The notes beneath the pieces are model-generated. The model was not told the DNA's origin. It did no database searches and saw nothing but the letters and a program-made list of their open reading frames with translations. Positions 55,644 through 64,000 of a stretch of 64,000 nt of DNA are shown here, piece by piece (the stretch's first letter is position 1; each line of letters begins with the position of its first letter). The stretch comes from Arthrobacter sp. Soil763 (lineage in GTDB: Bacteria; Actinomycetota; Actinomycetes; Actinomycetales; Micrococcaceae). The translations under genes and the position numbers were made by a program. The stretch is from the NCBI RefSeq assembly GCF_001428365.1, contig NZ_LMSH01000002.1:1261505-1325504 (forward strand), read 5' to 3'.

Positions 55644-55686
55644 AAAGCCGGTGGCCGGCTGCCCAGGGCAGCCGGCCACCGGCTTT
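55644..55686 (+). terminator. Strong hairpin after NlpC/P60 gene
   Basis: A perfect 20-bp stem (55644-55663 with 55667-55686) closes on a three-base CAG loop. The stem starts AAAGCC and ends GGCTTT, so the end supplies a short T-run. It lies 33 bases after the stop, ahead of the convergent RibD-like gene. Confidence 0.85.
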
Positions 55687-55735
55687 CGCGTGCCAGGGCG
55701 GGTGCCGCGGGGTGAACGCCGTCGGAGTGTGCCGC

Positions 55736-56293
55736 TCAGCTGGTGTAGCGGAGCAGAACCACCCCGTTGCCGAACGCCCTGGTGCCGGCCAGCGTCAGCT
55801 CCGTCCTGTCCGCGGCGGTCTTGAACAGCGGCCGGCCGCTCCCCAGCAAAACCGGATGGACGTAGATCCAGTATTCGTCGATCAACCCGAGGCGGCGGAA
55901 GCTGTCGGCCAGCTCGGCCCCGCCCAGTGCCAGATCCCCGCCGGGGCTCTGCTTCAACGCCAGGACATCGGCGGCGACGACGTCGCGCACCACCGTGGTG
56001 TTCCAGCCGGCCGCCTGCAGGGTCCGGGAGTACACGTACTTGGGCATGTCCCGCCAGATCCGTGCGAACTCCGCCTCGGCCGGGGTGCTTGCCGGATCCT
56101 GGTCGGCCGCCGGCCAGTAGCCGGCCATCAGCTCATAGGTGACCCGCCCGTCCAGGAAGGCCCCCATCGTCCGCAGCTGCTCGTTGAAGTGGCTGTGCAG
56201 CTCTTCGTCGACCCGGTGCCAGCCGATGTCCCGGCCGGGTCCCTCAAAGAACCCGTCGAGTGAGACCTGCACGGCCATGATGATCTTTCGCAT
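55736..56293 (-). CDS. RibD C-terminal / dihydrofolate-reductase-fold protein
   Basis: 185 residues starting MRKIIMAVQVSLDGFFEGPG, the usual start of the stand-alone RibD-C family. Further matches are GRVTYELMAGYWPAA and LALGGAELADSFRRLGLIDEY, the NADPH-binding GG segment. This fold includes riboflavin-pathway and other pyridine-nucleotide reductases; the substrate is unknown. It is divergent from the hipBA unit, with the first of the hip palindromes 58 bases upstream of its start. Confidence 0.88.
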   Translation of the reverse strand: MRKIIMAVQVSLDGFFEGPGRDIGWHRVDEELHSHFNEQLRTMGAFLDGRVTYELMAGYWPAADQDPASTPAEAEFARIWRDMPKYVYSRTLQAAGWNTTVVRDVVAADVLALKQSPGGDLALGGAELADSFRRLGLIDEYWIYVHPVLLGSGRPLFKTAADRTELTLAGTRAFGNGVVLLRYTS

Positions 56294-56350
56294 GGGCCGA
56301 GCCTACGCCCGGCCCGGGGGTCCCGGTAGGGGCGCCGTCGTCAGCGAATC

Positions 56351-56488
56351 CGGCAGGATCCTGCCGTTCCGGGCTCGTGGCGGCTCCCAAAGCCTGACGC
56401 GCTGACTCATCCGGCAGAATATTGCCGAATCGGTCGGTTCGGTCCATGATGGTAGGACTATAAGGGCAAAACCGGCAGGATGATGCCG
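56351..56488. promoter_or_regulatory. Three palindromic hip operators spaced 61 bp
   Basis: CGGCAGGATCCTGCCG (56351-56366), CGGCAGAATATTGCCG (56412-56427) and CGGCAGGATGATGCCG (56473-56488). All share CGGCAG-N5-TGCCG, and the start-to-start distances are exactly 61 bases twice. The last lies 37 bases before the hipB start. HipB antitoxins bind such dyads to repress their own operon. Confidence 0.85.
56459..56464 (+). promoter_or_regulatory. Possible -10 box of hipBA
   Basis: TATAAG lies between the second and third palindromes, 62 bases before hipB. No clean -35 box is paired with it at a 17-base spacing, so it may be activator-dependent, or the match is chance. Confidence 0.4.
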
Positions 56489-56525
56489 GAGGCCGCGGGG
56501 CCTGCCGGACGGAAGGGGAACGAGC

Positions 56526-56723
56526 GTGGACGACATTGCCGGAATCGCCGGGGCGGTCCGCCGGACGCGCAGGGAGGCGGGCCTGACGCAGGAAGACCTG
56601 GCCCACCTGGCCGGAACGTCCGAACGCACCGTGCGCGCCATCGAAACCGGCACCGGCAATCCGTCACTGCACGCCGTGGTGGCCGTGGCCAACGTCCTGG
56701 GCCTGGCCGTGACGGTGTCCTGA
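56526..56723 (+). CDS. hipB: HipB-type helix-turn-helix antitoxin
   Basis: 65 residues, a single Xre-type helix-turn-helix: VRRTRREAGLTQEDLAHLAG, then TSERTVRAIETGTGNPSLHAV. It has nothing beyond the HTH, which matches short HipB proteins. GTG start with GGAAGGGG ahead. Its stop overlaps the ATG of hipA (TGATG). The palindromes listed upstream are probably its operators. In hipBA systems HipB neutralises HipA and represses the operon. Confidence 0.9.
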   Translation: MDDIAGIAGAVRRTRREAGLTQEDLAHLAGTSERTVRAIETGTGNPSLHAVVAVANVLGLAVTVS

Positions 56724-57913
56724 TGGCCGCAGAGCTTCGAGACCTCAGGTTTGTCCGAGCGGCGGACGTCTACAAGGACGGCGTGCTGGCCGGCCACCTG
56801 GCCCGGACGGGCACCGGGGGAGTGCGGTTCACCTACCGCGAGGATTACACCTCCGGCGGAAACCCCGCCGTCGCGTTTTCCCTGCCGGTCTCCGACGCTG
56901 CGGTCGAAGCCCCCGCTGGCGCCCTGCCTGCGTTCTTCGCAGGTCTGCTCCCCGAGGGGCACCGGCTCACCGTGCTGAAGAATGCGACGAAGACCAGCTT
57001 CGACGACGAACTCACCCTGCTCCTCGCCGTCGGCGCCGACGTTCCCGGCGACGTCCAGGTGGTCCCGGCCGGCGAGCCGCCGACGGAGCCGGCGGCGCTG
57101 GCCGACACGTCCCGCCCCGAGGAACTGGATTTCTCCTTTCTGGCCAACGCAGTGGACCTGCACGGCATCCCCGGGGTGCAGCGCAAGACCAGCGCCTCCA
57201 TGCTGACCACCCCGCTGGCGCTGCGGGGGCACCGCTACCTGCTCAAGCTCGACCCGCCGGAACATCCGCACCTGGTGGAGAACGAGGCCGCCCACTTGGC
57301 CGGAGCCAGGGCGTTGAAGATCCCGGTGGCGAAGAGTTCCGTGATCGCGGACCGGAACGGGCTGGCCGGGCTCCTCGTCGAACGGTTCGACCGGGTCAGG
57401 GGCGCCGACGGGACGTGGCGCAGGCTGCCGCTTGAGGACGGCAGCCAGGTGCTCGGCCTGCCGCCCGCGGCCAAGTACGGAGTGGACGGGGAGGCGGTTG
57501 CCGCGGCCCTGGCCCGGGTGTGCCGGGCGCCGGTCGTGGCCAGCCGGAACCTGTACCTCCAGTTCGTCTTTGCCTGGCTGACCGGCAACGGTGACCTGCA
57601 CGCCAAGAACCTGGCCGTCCTCGGCAGCCCCGCCGGATTCGTCATGGCCCCGGTCTACGACGTCCCGTGCACCCTGCTCTACGGTGACGAAACCCTGGCC
57701 CTGCCGGTGGCAGGAAAGACCAGGAACCTAAAGGCACGGCACTGGGCGGAGTTCGCCGACAGCCTGGGCCTGCCGGGGCGGGCCGCCGCGGCCGCCAACC
57801 GGACGGCGCTGGCGGCAGCGGAGGGCATCCGGCTGGACCAGCTGCCGTTCACCGGCTCGCCCTTGCGGGGGGCCCAACGTGAACTGCGGTTCAGGCGCCG
57901 GGAACTTGGCTGA
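56723..57913 (+). CDS. hipA: HipA-type serine/threonine kinase toxin
   Basis: 396 residues. The N-terminal subdomain has VYKDGVLAGHLARTG and FSLPVSD; the kinase core has the P-loop QRKTSASML (about 153-161; Ser157 sits where E. coli HipA is phosphorylated) and the catalytic loop GNGDLHAKNLAVL (Asp291, Asn296). YDVPCTLLYGDE is the metal-binding DFG-like region. E. coli HipA phosphorylates glutamyl-tRNA synthetase and induces persistence. All catalytic residues I can check are intact, so it is probably an active kinase; the target is not known here. Confidence 0.93.
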   Translation: MAAELRDLRFVRAADVYKDGVLAGHLARTGTGGVRFTYREDYTSGGNPAVAFSLPVSDAAVEAPAGALPAFFAGLLPEGHRLTVLKNATKTSFDDELTLLLAVGADVPGDVQVVPAGEPPTEPAALADTSRPEELDFSFLANAVDLHGIPGVQRKTSASMLTTPLALRGHRYLLKLDPPEHPHLVENEAAHLAGARALKIPVAKSSVIADRNGLAGLLVERFDRVRGADGTWRRLPLEDGSQVLGLPPAAKYGVDGEAVAAALARVCRAPVVASRNLYLQFVFAWLTGNGDLHAKNLAVLGSPAGFVMAPVYDVPCTLLYGDETLALPVAGKTRNLKARHWAEFADSLGLPGRAAAAANRTALAAAEGIRLDQLPFTGSPLRGAQRELRFRRRELG

Positions 57914-57933
57914 CCACCCCGGAGGCGCCCGGT

Positions 57934-58311
57934 CTACTCCGCTGACTTGGCGAAGTCGGCGGCGCTGAGGAACTCGATCCCCACGAAGCCCTCCGAGCCC
58001 TCCACCCAGGCGTCGTGGCCCGGCGGAATGGTGTAGGAATCGCCGGCGGCAATGCTAATGCGGCCGCCGTCGGCGGTTTCCACCGTCAGCTGTCCGGAAA
58101 CGCAGAACCCCACGTGGCTGTTCTGGCACATGTCCGTGTTCACCACGGGTTTGATGCAGTCGGACCAGCGCCAGCCCGGCTCGAAGCTCAGCCTTCCGAT
58201 CGTGTAGTCGCCGACGGACACGATGTCCACCTCGGTCTTGTCGGGGCGGCGTTTCTCGTCGGGGGAGTTGTGGGACTTAACCTGCAGCTGGGTGACAACG
58301 TTTGCGGACAT
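57934..58311 (-). CDS. Cupin-domain protein
   Basis: 125 residues from the ATG at 58311, with GAGGGAG ahead. It forms one cupin barrel: VNTDMCQNSHVGFCVSGQLTV contains a His of the first metal motif, and GDSYTIPPGHDAWVEG the second, with PPGHDAW typical. Metal-dependent activity is likely, but cupins vary from enzymes to sensors and no partner gene shows the role. Convergent with hipA, 20 bases apart. Confidence 0.85.
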   Translation of the reverse strand: MSANVVTQLQVKSHNSPDEKRRPDKTEVDIVSVGDYTIGRLSFEPGWRWSDCIKPVVNTDMCQNSHVGFCVSGQLTVETADGGRISIAAGDSYTIPPGHDAWVEGSEGFVGIEFLSAADFAKSAE

Positions 58312-58467
58312 TGCACTCCCTCTTTTCGAACCATGCATTGTGGATAGGGATTGATCGACCCCGGCGCACGACGGCGGATGGTGTCCGGCGTGCCGTGGAC
58401 CAGGAACAGGACTGCCTACGGAGCCAACGATCCTCGCCCTCAGGTTCCTTGTCGAGGCAGATTTTTC

Positions 58468-59970
58468 TCAGAAGCTGGACGAACTTCCCGAGCCCGAGAA
58501 GCTGCCGCCGCTGCCCCCGTAGCCCGTGGTGCTGCCGCCCCGGGCCGAGCTGACACTGGAGACCCCGGAGCTGACTCCGGTCGTGAAACTGGGGACCGAG
58601 AAGAAGTAGTAGGAGGGGTACACGGTGCCCAGGATGCTGGGCTCGTAGCTGCGCCGCTGCCGCCTGGCCGTCCCGGCCTGCGCCTCCTCCATCTTCTTGC
58701 GCATGAGCTCGGCCTCCCGCCCGTTCCTGGCGTAGCCGGCGATCACCGTGTCCGCATGGCTCTTGAGCAGTTCTGAGAGTTCGGTCCTGGCGTCGCGCAG
58801 CCGGTCGAGGGCCGTTTCGGGGCTGATGGCGCCCTCGGACAAGTCCGCCGTCCAGCGTTCCATCTCGCGCTGGCTGCGGTCGCGGAACGACCGCAGGGCG
58901 GCGGCCGTGGCGGAGCTGCCCTCACCGTGGCTCTTGGCGAGCATGCCTTCAATGCCGGCCAGGTCGGCGCGGAACGGCGCGAGCTGCCGGTCCCAGGCCG
59001 CCGCCCAGCCGGAGGCCCGGTTCAGCAGGGCGTTGGTGTCGGCGATGACATCGTCGAGGGCGTCAAGCTCGGCCGCCGCGTCGGCGAACCGGCGGGCCAG
59101 CGCGAGGCTCGACTGCCGGCCGAGCTGCCGCTTTGTCAGCGCGTGGACCTGGTTGGAGAGCCCGGTGGCAGTGTTGTAGCGGCTGAGGAAGGTGCGGTGT
59201 TTCTCCAGGACGGTGCTGCCGTACCGGGAGGAGTCGGGGATGGTACCGGCGTTCAGCTCGGTGACCTGAAGGTCCATGCTGACCTCCGCGTAGTCCTCGT
59301 CGGCACGGGCAATCTCCCGGCGGGCGCCCACCCGCGTGCGCCAGCGCACCAGCAGCCAGGTGCCGGCGCCGGCTGCCGTGACGCCAACCGCGGTCCCGGC
59401 CGTGGCCAGGAATGCCGTCGAGCGGTACCACGGCTGGTTGATCAGTTCCGCGCCCCGCCGGATGCCGGCAATCGTCCCGTCCGTCCATTGGGCATCCCGG
59501 AGCAGTTCCTTCGAGGCATCCTGGATCTCGCTGCGCTGCTCCAGGGACACCTTCCGGTCCTCGCCCATGTAGGTGCCGACGTGCCGGCCCACCGGGTCCA
59601 GGGCGAAGATGAAGAGCCCGTCCGCCCACTTCTGCCCGTCGGCGCTGATCCACTCCGGGTGCTGGGCCCGGGCAAAGCGCAGGACCTCTTCATTCAGGTT
59701 GTCCGCCGCCGTGCCGTTGTAGGTGTATACGGCCACCTTCGTCGGTTCGTAAAAGTCGATGCCGCGCACCGCCGGCAGCAGGCTGTTGCGGTCCAGGACC
59801 CCGGCCCGGTCTTCCACGACGACGTCGGTGGGCGGAACGGCGAGCGCCGCCGGCGCCGGACCGATCAGCAGGGCTGCCAGGCCGATCACGAACAGCAGCA
59901 GCCGCGCCGCGGTGCTCGCGGTGCTGTCAAGGTGGTGGTGCGAGTTCCCCAGATGCCGGTGCGTCCCCAT
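58468..59970 (-). CDS. DUF5129/TPM-domain membrane protein
   Basis: 500 residues from the ATG at 59970. An N-terminal signal or anchor helix (about 25-45) leads to an outward TPM-like domain (about 48-180: VVVEDRAGVLDRNSLLPAV and GLFIFALDPVGRHVGTYMG), a second helix (about 185-210), then a long coiled-coil cytoplasmic part (about 210-420). The C-terminus is a glycine/serine-rich tail ending SGSGSSSSF. I recognise the DUF5129 family of actinobacteria, whose function is unknown. The TPM domain, in other proteins, aids photosystem repair or membrane proteolysis, which gives no clear role here. Confidence 0.82.
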   Translation of the reverse strand: MGTHRHLGNSHHHLDSTASTAARLLLFVIGLAALLIGPAPAALAVPPTDVVVEDRAGVLDRNSLLPAVRGIDFYEPTKVAVYTYNGTAADNLNEEVLRFARAQHPEWISADGQKWADGLFIFALDPVGRHVGTYMGEDRKVSLEQRSEIQDASKELLRDAQWTDGTIAGIRRGAELINQPWYRSTAFLATAGTAVGVTAAGAGTWLLVRWRTRVGARREIARADEDYAEVSMDLQVTELNAGTIPDSSRYGSTVLEKHRTFLSRYNTATGLSNQVHALTKRQLGRQSSLALARRFADAAAELDALDDVIADTNALLNRASGWAAAWDRQLAPFRADLAGIEGMLAKSHGEGSSATAAALRSFRDRSQREMERWTADLSEGAISPETALDRLRDARTELSELLKSHADTVIAGYARNGREAELMRKKMEEAQAGTARRQRRSYEPSILGTVYPSYYFFSVPSFTTGVSSGVSSVSSARGGSTTGYGGSGGSFSGSGSSSSF

Positions 59971-60092
59971 GGGTCCCCAGAGTAGTTGCTGCCGCCCGTG
60001 CCGTCGACGCCCGTGCCGGCGACGTCCTCGGGGCGGCGGTCCGGGCCGAAAGACACCGTGACGTAACTCCTGCGGCCCTGCATAATGACGGC

Positions 60093-60635
60093 ATGAGCCA
60101 GCCGCCCCCGGACCCCCGAACCGCCGCAGGGGCGGCGCCCGGCCCGGATGCCGCAGCGCCGGGCGCTGCAGTACCGGGTGAGGGCCGCCACCGGCCGGAT
60201 AAGGTACTGCTCGGCATCGTGGCGGCCATCGGAGTCCTGGTCGTCGTCGCCCTTGCGGTCGTGTTCCTCCGGGGGGAAGCCCCGGAGCTGGATCCGGGCT
60301 CGCCGGCCGGGGTGGTGCAACGCTACAGCAAGGCGGTGATCGAGGGCGATGCCGCCGCCGCCGGCGCGTACCTGAGCGCCGACGCCCGCTCCCGGTGCGA
60401 CAACTACTACGGTAAGGCCCAGGCCAGCAGCGTGGTCCTGATCTCGACGACGGAGCGCGGGGAAACAGCAACCGTCCGGGTGTCCATCGTCCGCGGCACC
60501 GGCGAAGGCCCGTTCGGCCCGGCCGAGTACGCCGAAGAGGCCGCCATCGGACTGGTCAAGAGCGGTGGTACCTGGCTGATCAACGACCTGCCCTACAGCC
60601 TGCAGACCTGCACGTCCCTGGTGCCCAAGAAATGA
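60093..60635 (+). CDS. Hypothetical single-pass membrane protein (180 aa)
   Basis: 180 residues. A proline/alanine-rich N-terminus (about 35 residues) is followed by one helix (about 37-60, LLGIVAAIGVLVVVALAVVF) and an outward domain of about 115 residues: VVQRYSKAVIEGDAAAAGAYL and the following stretch have the SnoaL/NTF2-like pattern of DUF4878-type lipoprotein domains. It overlaps the next gene by four bases (ATGA). Confidence 0.7.
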   Translation: MSQPPPDPRTAAGAAPGPDAAAPGAAVPGEGRHRPDKVLLGIVAAIGVLVVVALAVVFLRGEAPELDPGSPAGVVQRYSKAVIEGDAAAAGAYLSADARSRCDNYYGKAQASSVVLISTTERGETATVRVSIVRGTGEGPFGPAEYAEEAAIGLVKSGGTWLINDLPYSLQTCTSLVPKK

Positions 60636-62317
60636 GCGCCGAAAAAGTGAGCACGGTAAAAGTACACCCGGCCCAGGCGCCGGGCTCCGCCCAGGCGAAG
60701 GTCCGGCGCCTCGTTGTCTTTATCCTGCTCTTTGCCCTGGTGATGATTGCCGCCAACGGCCTCAGCGGTCTCCTGGAGCGGTTCCTGCGCGCGGGGCAGG
60801 TCCTCGCCGGGGAAGGCATCGAGGGGCTGGCCCTGTCCCTGGCGTTCACCCTGATCGGCGGCCCGCTGGCTGCCCTGCTCTGGTGGTTTATCTGGCGCCG
60901 GCTGGACGAGGAGGCAGAGCGGGCGGCGCCGTCGTGGGGCCTCTACGTCGCGGCGGTCTATTCGTATTCCCTGATCATGTCCGTCACAGCCCTGCTGTCG
61001 ACGGCGGCCTCGTTCGTGGGCGCCCGGAACCCGGAATGGCGTTCGTCGCTGTCCGTCGGGCTGGTCTGGGCCCTGGTCTGGGGGTGGCACCGCAGGATGT
61101 GGCGCCACCCCGGCCGCGGCCCGCTCGAGCTCTCGACCGTCCCTGCCGTGGTCGGCACCTACTTCGGCCTGGCCCTTGGCGTGGGCGCCGCGGTCACCGC
61201 CCTCGGCGGGCTGCTGGATGTGGCGATCCGCGGCTCGATGGAGCTGACCTCGACCGTGGATCCCTGGTGGCACAGCACCCTTCGCGACCTGATCTGGGCG
61301 GGCGGCGGTGCCCTGGTCTGGTGGTGGCACTGGTTCCGCGGCGGGGCCAGGCGCCTCAAGGCCGGCTTCGCCGACGTCGGGCTGGTGGTCGTGGGGGTGA
61401 TGGCGACGGGTGTGCTGGCGCTGACCGGCGCCGGCGCCATTCTCTTCGTGCTGCTGCGGCTCGCGTGTGACCGGCAGGATTCCCTGATGGTCCTGCTGGA
61501 ACCCCTGGGCCTCGCTATCGCCGGCGCCGCCGTCGGCGCCCTGGTCTGGCGCTACTACCGCACCCAGGCGGCCGGGCGTTCCGAACGCACGCGTCAGGCC
61601 GGGGCGCTGGTGACCTCCGGTGTCGCACTGGCGGTGGCCGCGACCGGCATCGGTGTGGTGGTGAACGCCGCCTTGTCCATCGCCGTCTCCCCGCTGGCCG
61701 GCGGGAACGCCCGGACGCTGCTCCTTGGCGGCCTGAGCTCCCTCGCCGTGGGCGGCTGCGTCTGGTGGCTGGCGTGGCGGCCCGCGCGGCAGCACCGGAC
61801 GGACACCGCGGTGCCGGCGGGCCGGCGTGTCTACCTGGTCGCGGTCTTCGGCCTCAGCGCCATGGTGGCCCTGGTGGCCCTGCTGGTGATCGGCTACCGC
61901 ATCTTCGAGTTCTTCCTCGGCGACGTGACCGGGGGCAGCCTGGTGGACCGGATCCGCGCGCCGCTGGGGCTGCTGGTGGCCACGGGGTTGGCCGCCGGCT
62001 ACCACTTCGCCGTCTGGCGGCAGGACAGGTCCCGGCTGACAGCCGCCGCGGCCGGGCGCAGGCGCACGATCGGCCACGTGATCCTGGTGGCCGGCGAGGA
62101 CGCAGGCCGGTTGCGCCGCAGCATCGAGGAACACACCGGGGCGGCGGTGACTGTCTGGAACCGGGCCGACGGCGGAGCTCCCGAACCGGGCATCGCCGCC
62201 GGCCCGGGTGTCGACGCCGGCCGCGTTGCGGAGGCGCTGGCGGGCGTGAGCGCGAAGCGGGTCCTGGTGGTCGCCGGCCCCGGCGGCCGGGTGGAGGTCA
62301 TTCCGCTCCGGGGCTGA
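60632..62317 (+). CDS. DUF5671-type multi-pass membrane protein
   Basis: 561 residues with about 12 to 14 membrane helices. Runs of W and R-rich loops (ALLWWFIWRRLDEEAERA; VWWWHWFRGG; VWWLAWRPARQ) recur, giving an internal repeat pattern of helix pairs ending in W-x-W-x-R. I take this as the DUF5671 family; no transport or enzyme motif is recognised. The C-terminal 80 residues are soluble. The ATG overlaps the stop of the preceding gene, so the two are expressed together. Confidence 0.72.
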   Translation: MSAEKVSTVKVHPAQAPGSAQAKVRRLVVFILLFALVMIAANGLSGLLERFLRAGQVLAGEGIEGLALSLAFTLIGGPLAALLWWFIWRRLDEEAERAAPSWGLYVAAVYSYSLIMSVTALLSTAASFVGARNPEWRSSLSVGLVWALVWGWHRRMWRHPGRGPLELSTVPAVVGTYFGLALGVGAAVTALGGLLDVAIRGSMELTSTVDPWWHSTLRDLIWAGGGALVWWWHWFRGGARRLKAGFADVGLVVVGVMATGVLALTGAGAILFVLLRLACDRQDSLMVLLEPLGLAIAGAAVGALVWRYYRTQAAGRSERTRQAGALVTSGVALAVAATGIGVVVNAALSIAVSPLAGGNARTLLLGGLSSLAVGGCVWWLAWRPARQHRTDTAVPAGRRVYLVAVFGLSAMVALVALLVIGYRIFEFFLGDVTGGSLVDRIRAPLGLLVATGLAAGYHFAVWRQDRSRLTAAAAGRRRTIGHVILVAGEDAGRLRRSIEEHTGAAVTVWNRADGGAPEPGIAAGPGVDAGRVAEALAGVSAKRVLVVAGPGGRVEVIPLRG

Positions 62318-62337
62318 TACCGGTGACGGACTACCCG

Positions 62338-64000
62338 TCACGGAAGGTCGAACCGGCGCCGGTAGGACCGGACCGCGTTGTGCACGGTGGGGTAGAAGTG
62401 GTCCGGACCGAACCGGCCGCTGACGCCGAAGCGGAGCAGTCGGTCCTTGATCGGCCCCTTCATCTCCGCGAACACCAGGCTGATGCCCTGGCGGGCGAGT
62501 TCGTCGTCGAGTTCCACGAGGTCATCGAGGGCGGTGGTGTCCAGGTCCGTAATGGCCTCCGAGGCCACCAGCACCCAGCGGACCGGGCCGGGGGACTGCG
62601 CCACGAGGTTCCGGATGTGCTCGGCAAAGACGGCGCCGTTGGCGAAGAACAGCGGGGCGTCGAAACGCGCGATCACCAGGCCGGGCACGCGGCTGCCCTC
62701 CGGGTGCCGGCTCAGGTCGTGGTAGCCGGGCCTGCCGCGGACGCTGCCCAGTTCGGTGCGGTACGGATCCCAGGCGCGCAGGACGAAGACCATCAGCGAC
62801 AAGCCGATCGCCACCACCACGCCCTCCAGGACGCCGACGAAGGCGACGCCGAGGAACGTTGCGAGCAGCAGCGCCGTCTCGGTCCGGCTCATCCTGACCA
62901 GCCGCACCAGGGTCCGGACATCGATGATCGACGCGGCCGCGACGATCACGACGGCGGCGAGCGTGCTGGAGGGCAGGTAAGCGGTGACTCCGGGCGCGGC
63001 CACCATGAACAGCACCACGAGCGCCGCAGCGGTCAGCCCGCTCACCGGGGTCCTGGCTCCCGCCTGCAGGGCCACCGGGGTGCGGGAGGCGCTGCCGGAG
63101 ACGGGGAAGCCGCCCAGCAGCCCGCAGGCGGCGTTTGCCAGGCCAAGGGCACCCATCTCCTGGTTGCCGTCCACATGGGTGCCGTCCCGCCGCGCCAAGG
63201 ACTTGGAGAGCACGGACGTGTCGGCGAAGGCGATCAGCGCGATCCCGGCGGCAGGGCCGAGGAGCGCCAGCACTTCGGCGGCCCGGACGCTGCCCAGCTC
63301 CGGCGCCGGAGGACCCGGCGGCAGCGCGCCCACCACGGGGCCGACGGCGTCGGAGCCGACCGCGGCGGTGGCCGCCACCGCCGCCAGCACGGCGAGCAGC
63401 ACGCCGGGAACCTTCCAGGGCAGGGCCCGGCAGGCCAGGATGATCGTGATGCTGCCGGCGCCGAACAGCAGCGCGACCGGGTGGGCCGCGCCCTGGGCCA
63501 GTCCCCGGACGGTTGCCGCGACGGCGTCGGCGGGGCTGCCGCCCTCGGCCGGGAGTCCGAAGAGCCGCGGCACCTGGCTGGCGATGACCACCAGCGCGAT
63601 GCCGTTCAGGTAGCCCACCCGGATGGGTTTGGACAGCAGGCCGGTGACGAACCCCAGCCTAAGTAACCGGCCGGCGACCAGGATCAGGCCGATCAGCACC
63701 GAGAGAACCCCGGCCAGCGCAACGGCATGGCCGGGATTGCCGGCGGCCAGGGGCAGGACCGCCGCCGCGATCATCGGCACCAAGGAAGAATCCGGCCCCA
63801 CGATCAGGACCCGGGAAGGGCCGAAGACCGCGTACACCAGCAGCGGAACCACCGAGGCGTAGAGGCCCGAGACTGCCGGCAGCCCGGCCGCTTCGGCGTA
63901 GGCCATGCCGGCGGGGATCAGCGCCGCGCTCAGGGCGGCTCCCGCGGCGAGGTCGGCCGGAAGCCAGGCCCGCCGGTAGTCCAGGACAATCCTGAGTCCG
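62338..64000 (-). CDS. SulP-family anion transporter with STAS domain, 5' truncated by window edge
   Basis: The frame is open to the right edge, so the true start is beyond 64000; translating back from 63906 gives RRAWLPADLAAGAALSAALI, part of the first helix of SulP. The ATG at 63906 is internal. Membrane helices fill about the first 400 residues, with MAYAEAAGLPAVSGLYAS typical of SulP. A C-terminal STAS domain follows (VLVASEAITDLDTTALDDLV). Members carry sulfate, bicarbonate or other anions; the substrate is not clear. It is convergent with the DUF5671 gene. Confidence 0.93.
   Translation of the reverse strand, partial: GLRIVLDYRRAWLPADLAAGAALSAALIPAGMAYAEAAGLPAVSGLYASVVPLLVYAVFGPSRVLIVGPDSSLVPMIAAAVLPLAAGNPGHAVALAGVLSVLIGLILVAGRLLRLGFVTGLLSKPIRVGYLNGIALVVIASQVPRLFGLPAEGGSPADAVAATVRGLAQGAAHPVALLFGAGSITIILACRALPWKVPGVLLAVLAAVAATAAVGSDAVGPVVGALPPGPPAPELGSVRAAEVLALLGPAAGIALIAFADTSVLSKSLARRDGTHVDGNQEMGALGLANAACGLLGGFPVSGSASRTPVALQAGARTPVSGLTAAALVVLFMVAAPGVTAYLPSSTLAAVVIVAAASIIDVRTLVRLVRMSRTETALLLATFLGVAFVGVLEGVVVAIGLSLMVFVLRAWDPYRTELGSVRGRPGYHDLSRHPEGSRVPGLVIARFDAPLFFANGAVFAEHIRNLVAQSPGPVRWVLVASEAITDLDTTALDDLVELDDELARQGISLVFAEMKGPIKDRLLRFGVSGRFGPDHFYPTVHNAVRSYRRRFDLP

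Noticed and set aside
62323..62341. GTGACGG/CCGTCAC hairpin between the DUF5671 and SulP genes as a terminator
   Set aside because: The stem is only 7 bp, overlaps the SulP stop and has no T-tract.

Overview
The window is ordinary chromosome from a high-GC Gram-positive bacterium of the Micrococcaceae, most likely Arthrobacter or Pseudarthrobacter. This rests on the high GC content, the many GTG starts, the gene order obg-proB-proA-nadD-rsfS-tRNA-Ala, DUF222/HNH and LGFP-repeat proteins, and an nrdHIEF class Ib ribonucleotide reductase operon. I see no insertion sequence, prophage or CRISPR array. Genus is an inference from gene content and not a database result.

Layout. 1-6639: housekeeping run of obg (5' cut by the window edge), proB, proA, a small membrane protein, nadD, a long disordered membrane-anchored protein, and rsfS. 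6640-7141: two identical tRNA-Ala(GGC) genes, each with its own hairpin terminator. 7251-9837: an RsmC-like methyltransferase and a ROK regulator. 10064-13849: metF and metE (methionine synthesis) behind a long structured leader. 13941-16893: DUF2004 protein, aldehyde dehydrogenase, LysR regulator. 17077-21948: a translationally coupled lipid operon (FAD oxidoreductase, DUF1365, two CFA-family methyltransferases). 21997-28733: a cell-envelope region with a GH18 lipoprotein, a deacetylase-glycosyltransferase fusion, two tandem barrel-domain lipoproteins and another lipoprotein. 28734-33151: nrdHIEF with a control region holding DnaA-box-like and NrdR-box-like sites. 33224-42469: GDPD, DUF222/HNH, small proteins, a spore-photoproduct-lyase homologue, rlmN, aldo/keto reductase, dinB and a frameshifted GAF-ANTAR gene. 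42625-49767: transporters, oxidoreductases, VOC protein, lipoprotein, AAA ATPase. 50063-55611: a 1142-residue secreted propeller/LGFP protein, an AlkD-like protein, and an NlpC/P60 peptidase behind a clear c-di-AMP (ydaO) riboswitch. 55736-64000: RibD-like reductase, a hipBA module with three evenly spaced operators, cupin, DUF5129 protein, two membrane proteins and a SulP transporter cut by the right edge.

How the genes work together. Three themes stand out: nucleotide and one-carbon metabolism (nrd, metE/metF, proA/proB, nadD); envelope construction and remodelling (lipid methylation operon, exopolysaccharide-type locus, secreted lipoproteins, NlpC/P60 under c-di-AMP control); and DNA and stress functions (dinB, AlkD-like, SPL-like, hipBA). 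The most unusual items are the two CFA-type enzymes lacking the usual bicarbonate ligands, the three 61-bp-phased palindromes at hipBA, the unassigned metF leader, the tandem barrel lipoproteins, and the one-base frameshift in the GAF-ANTAR gene.
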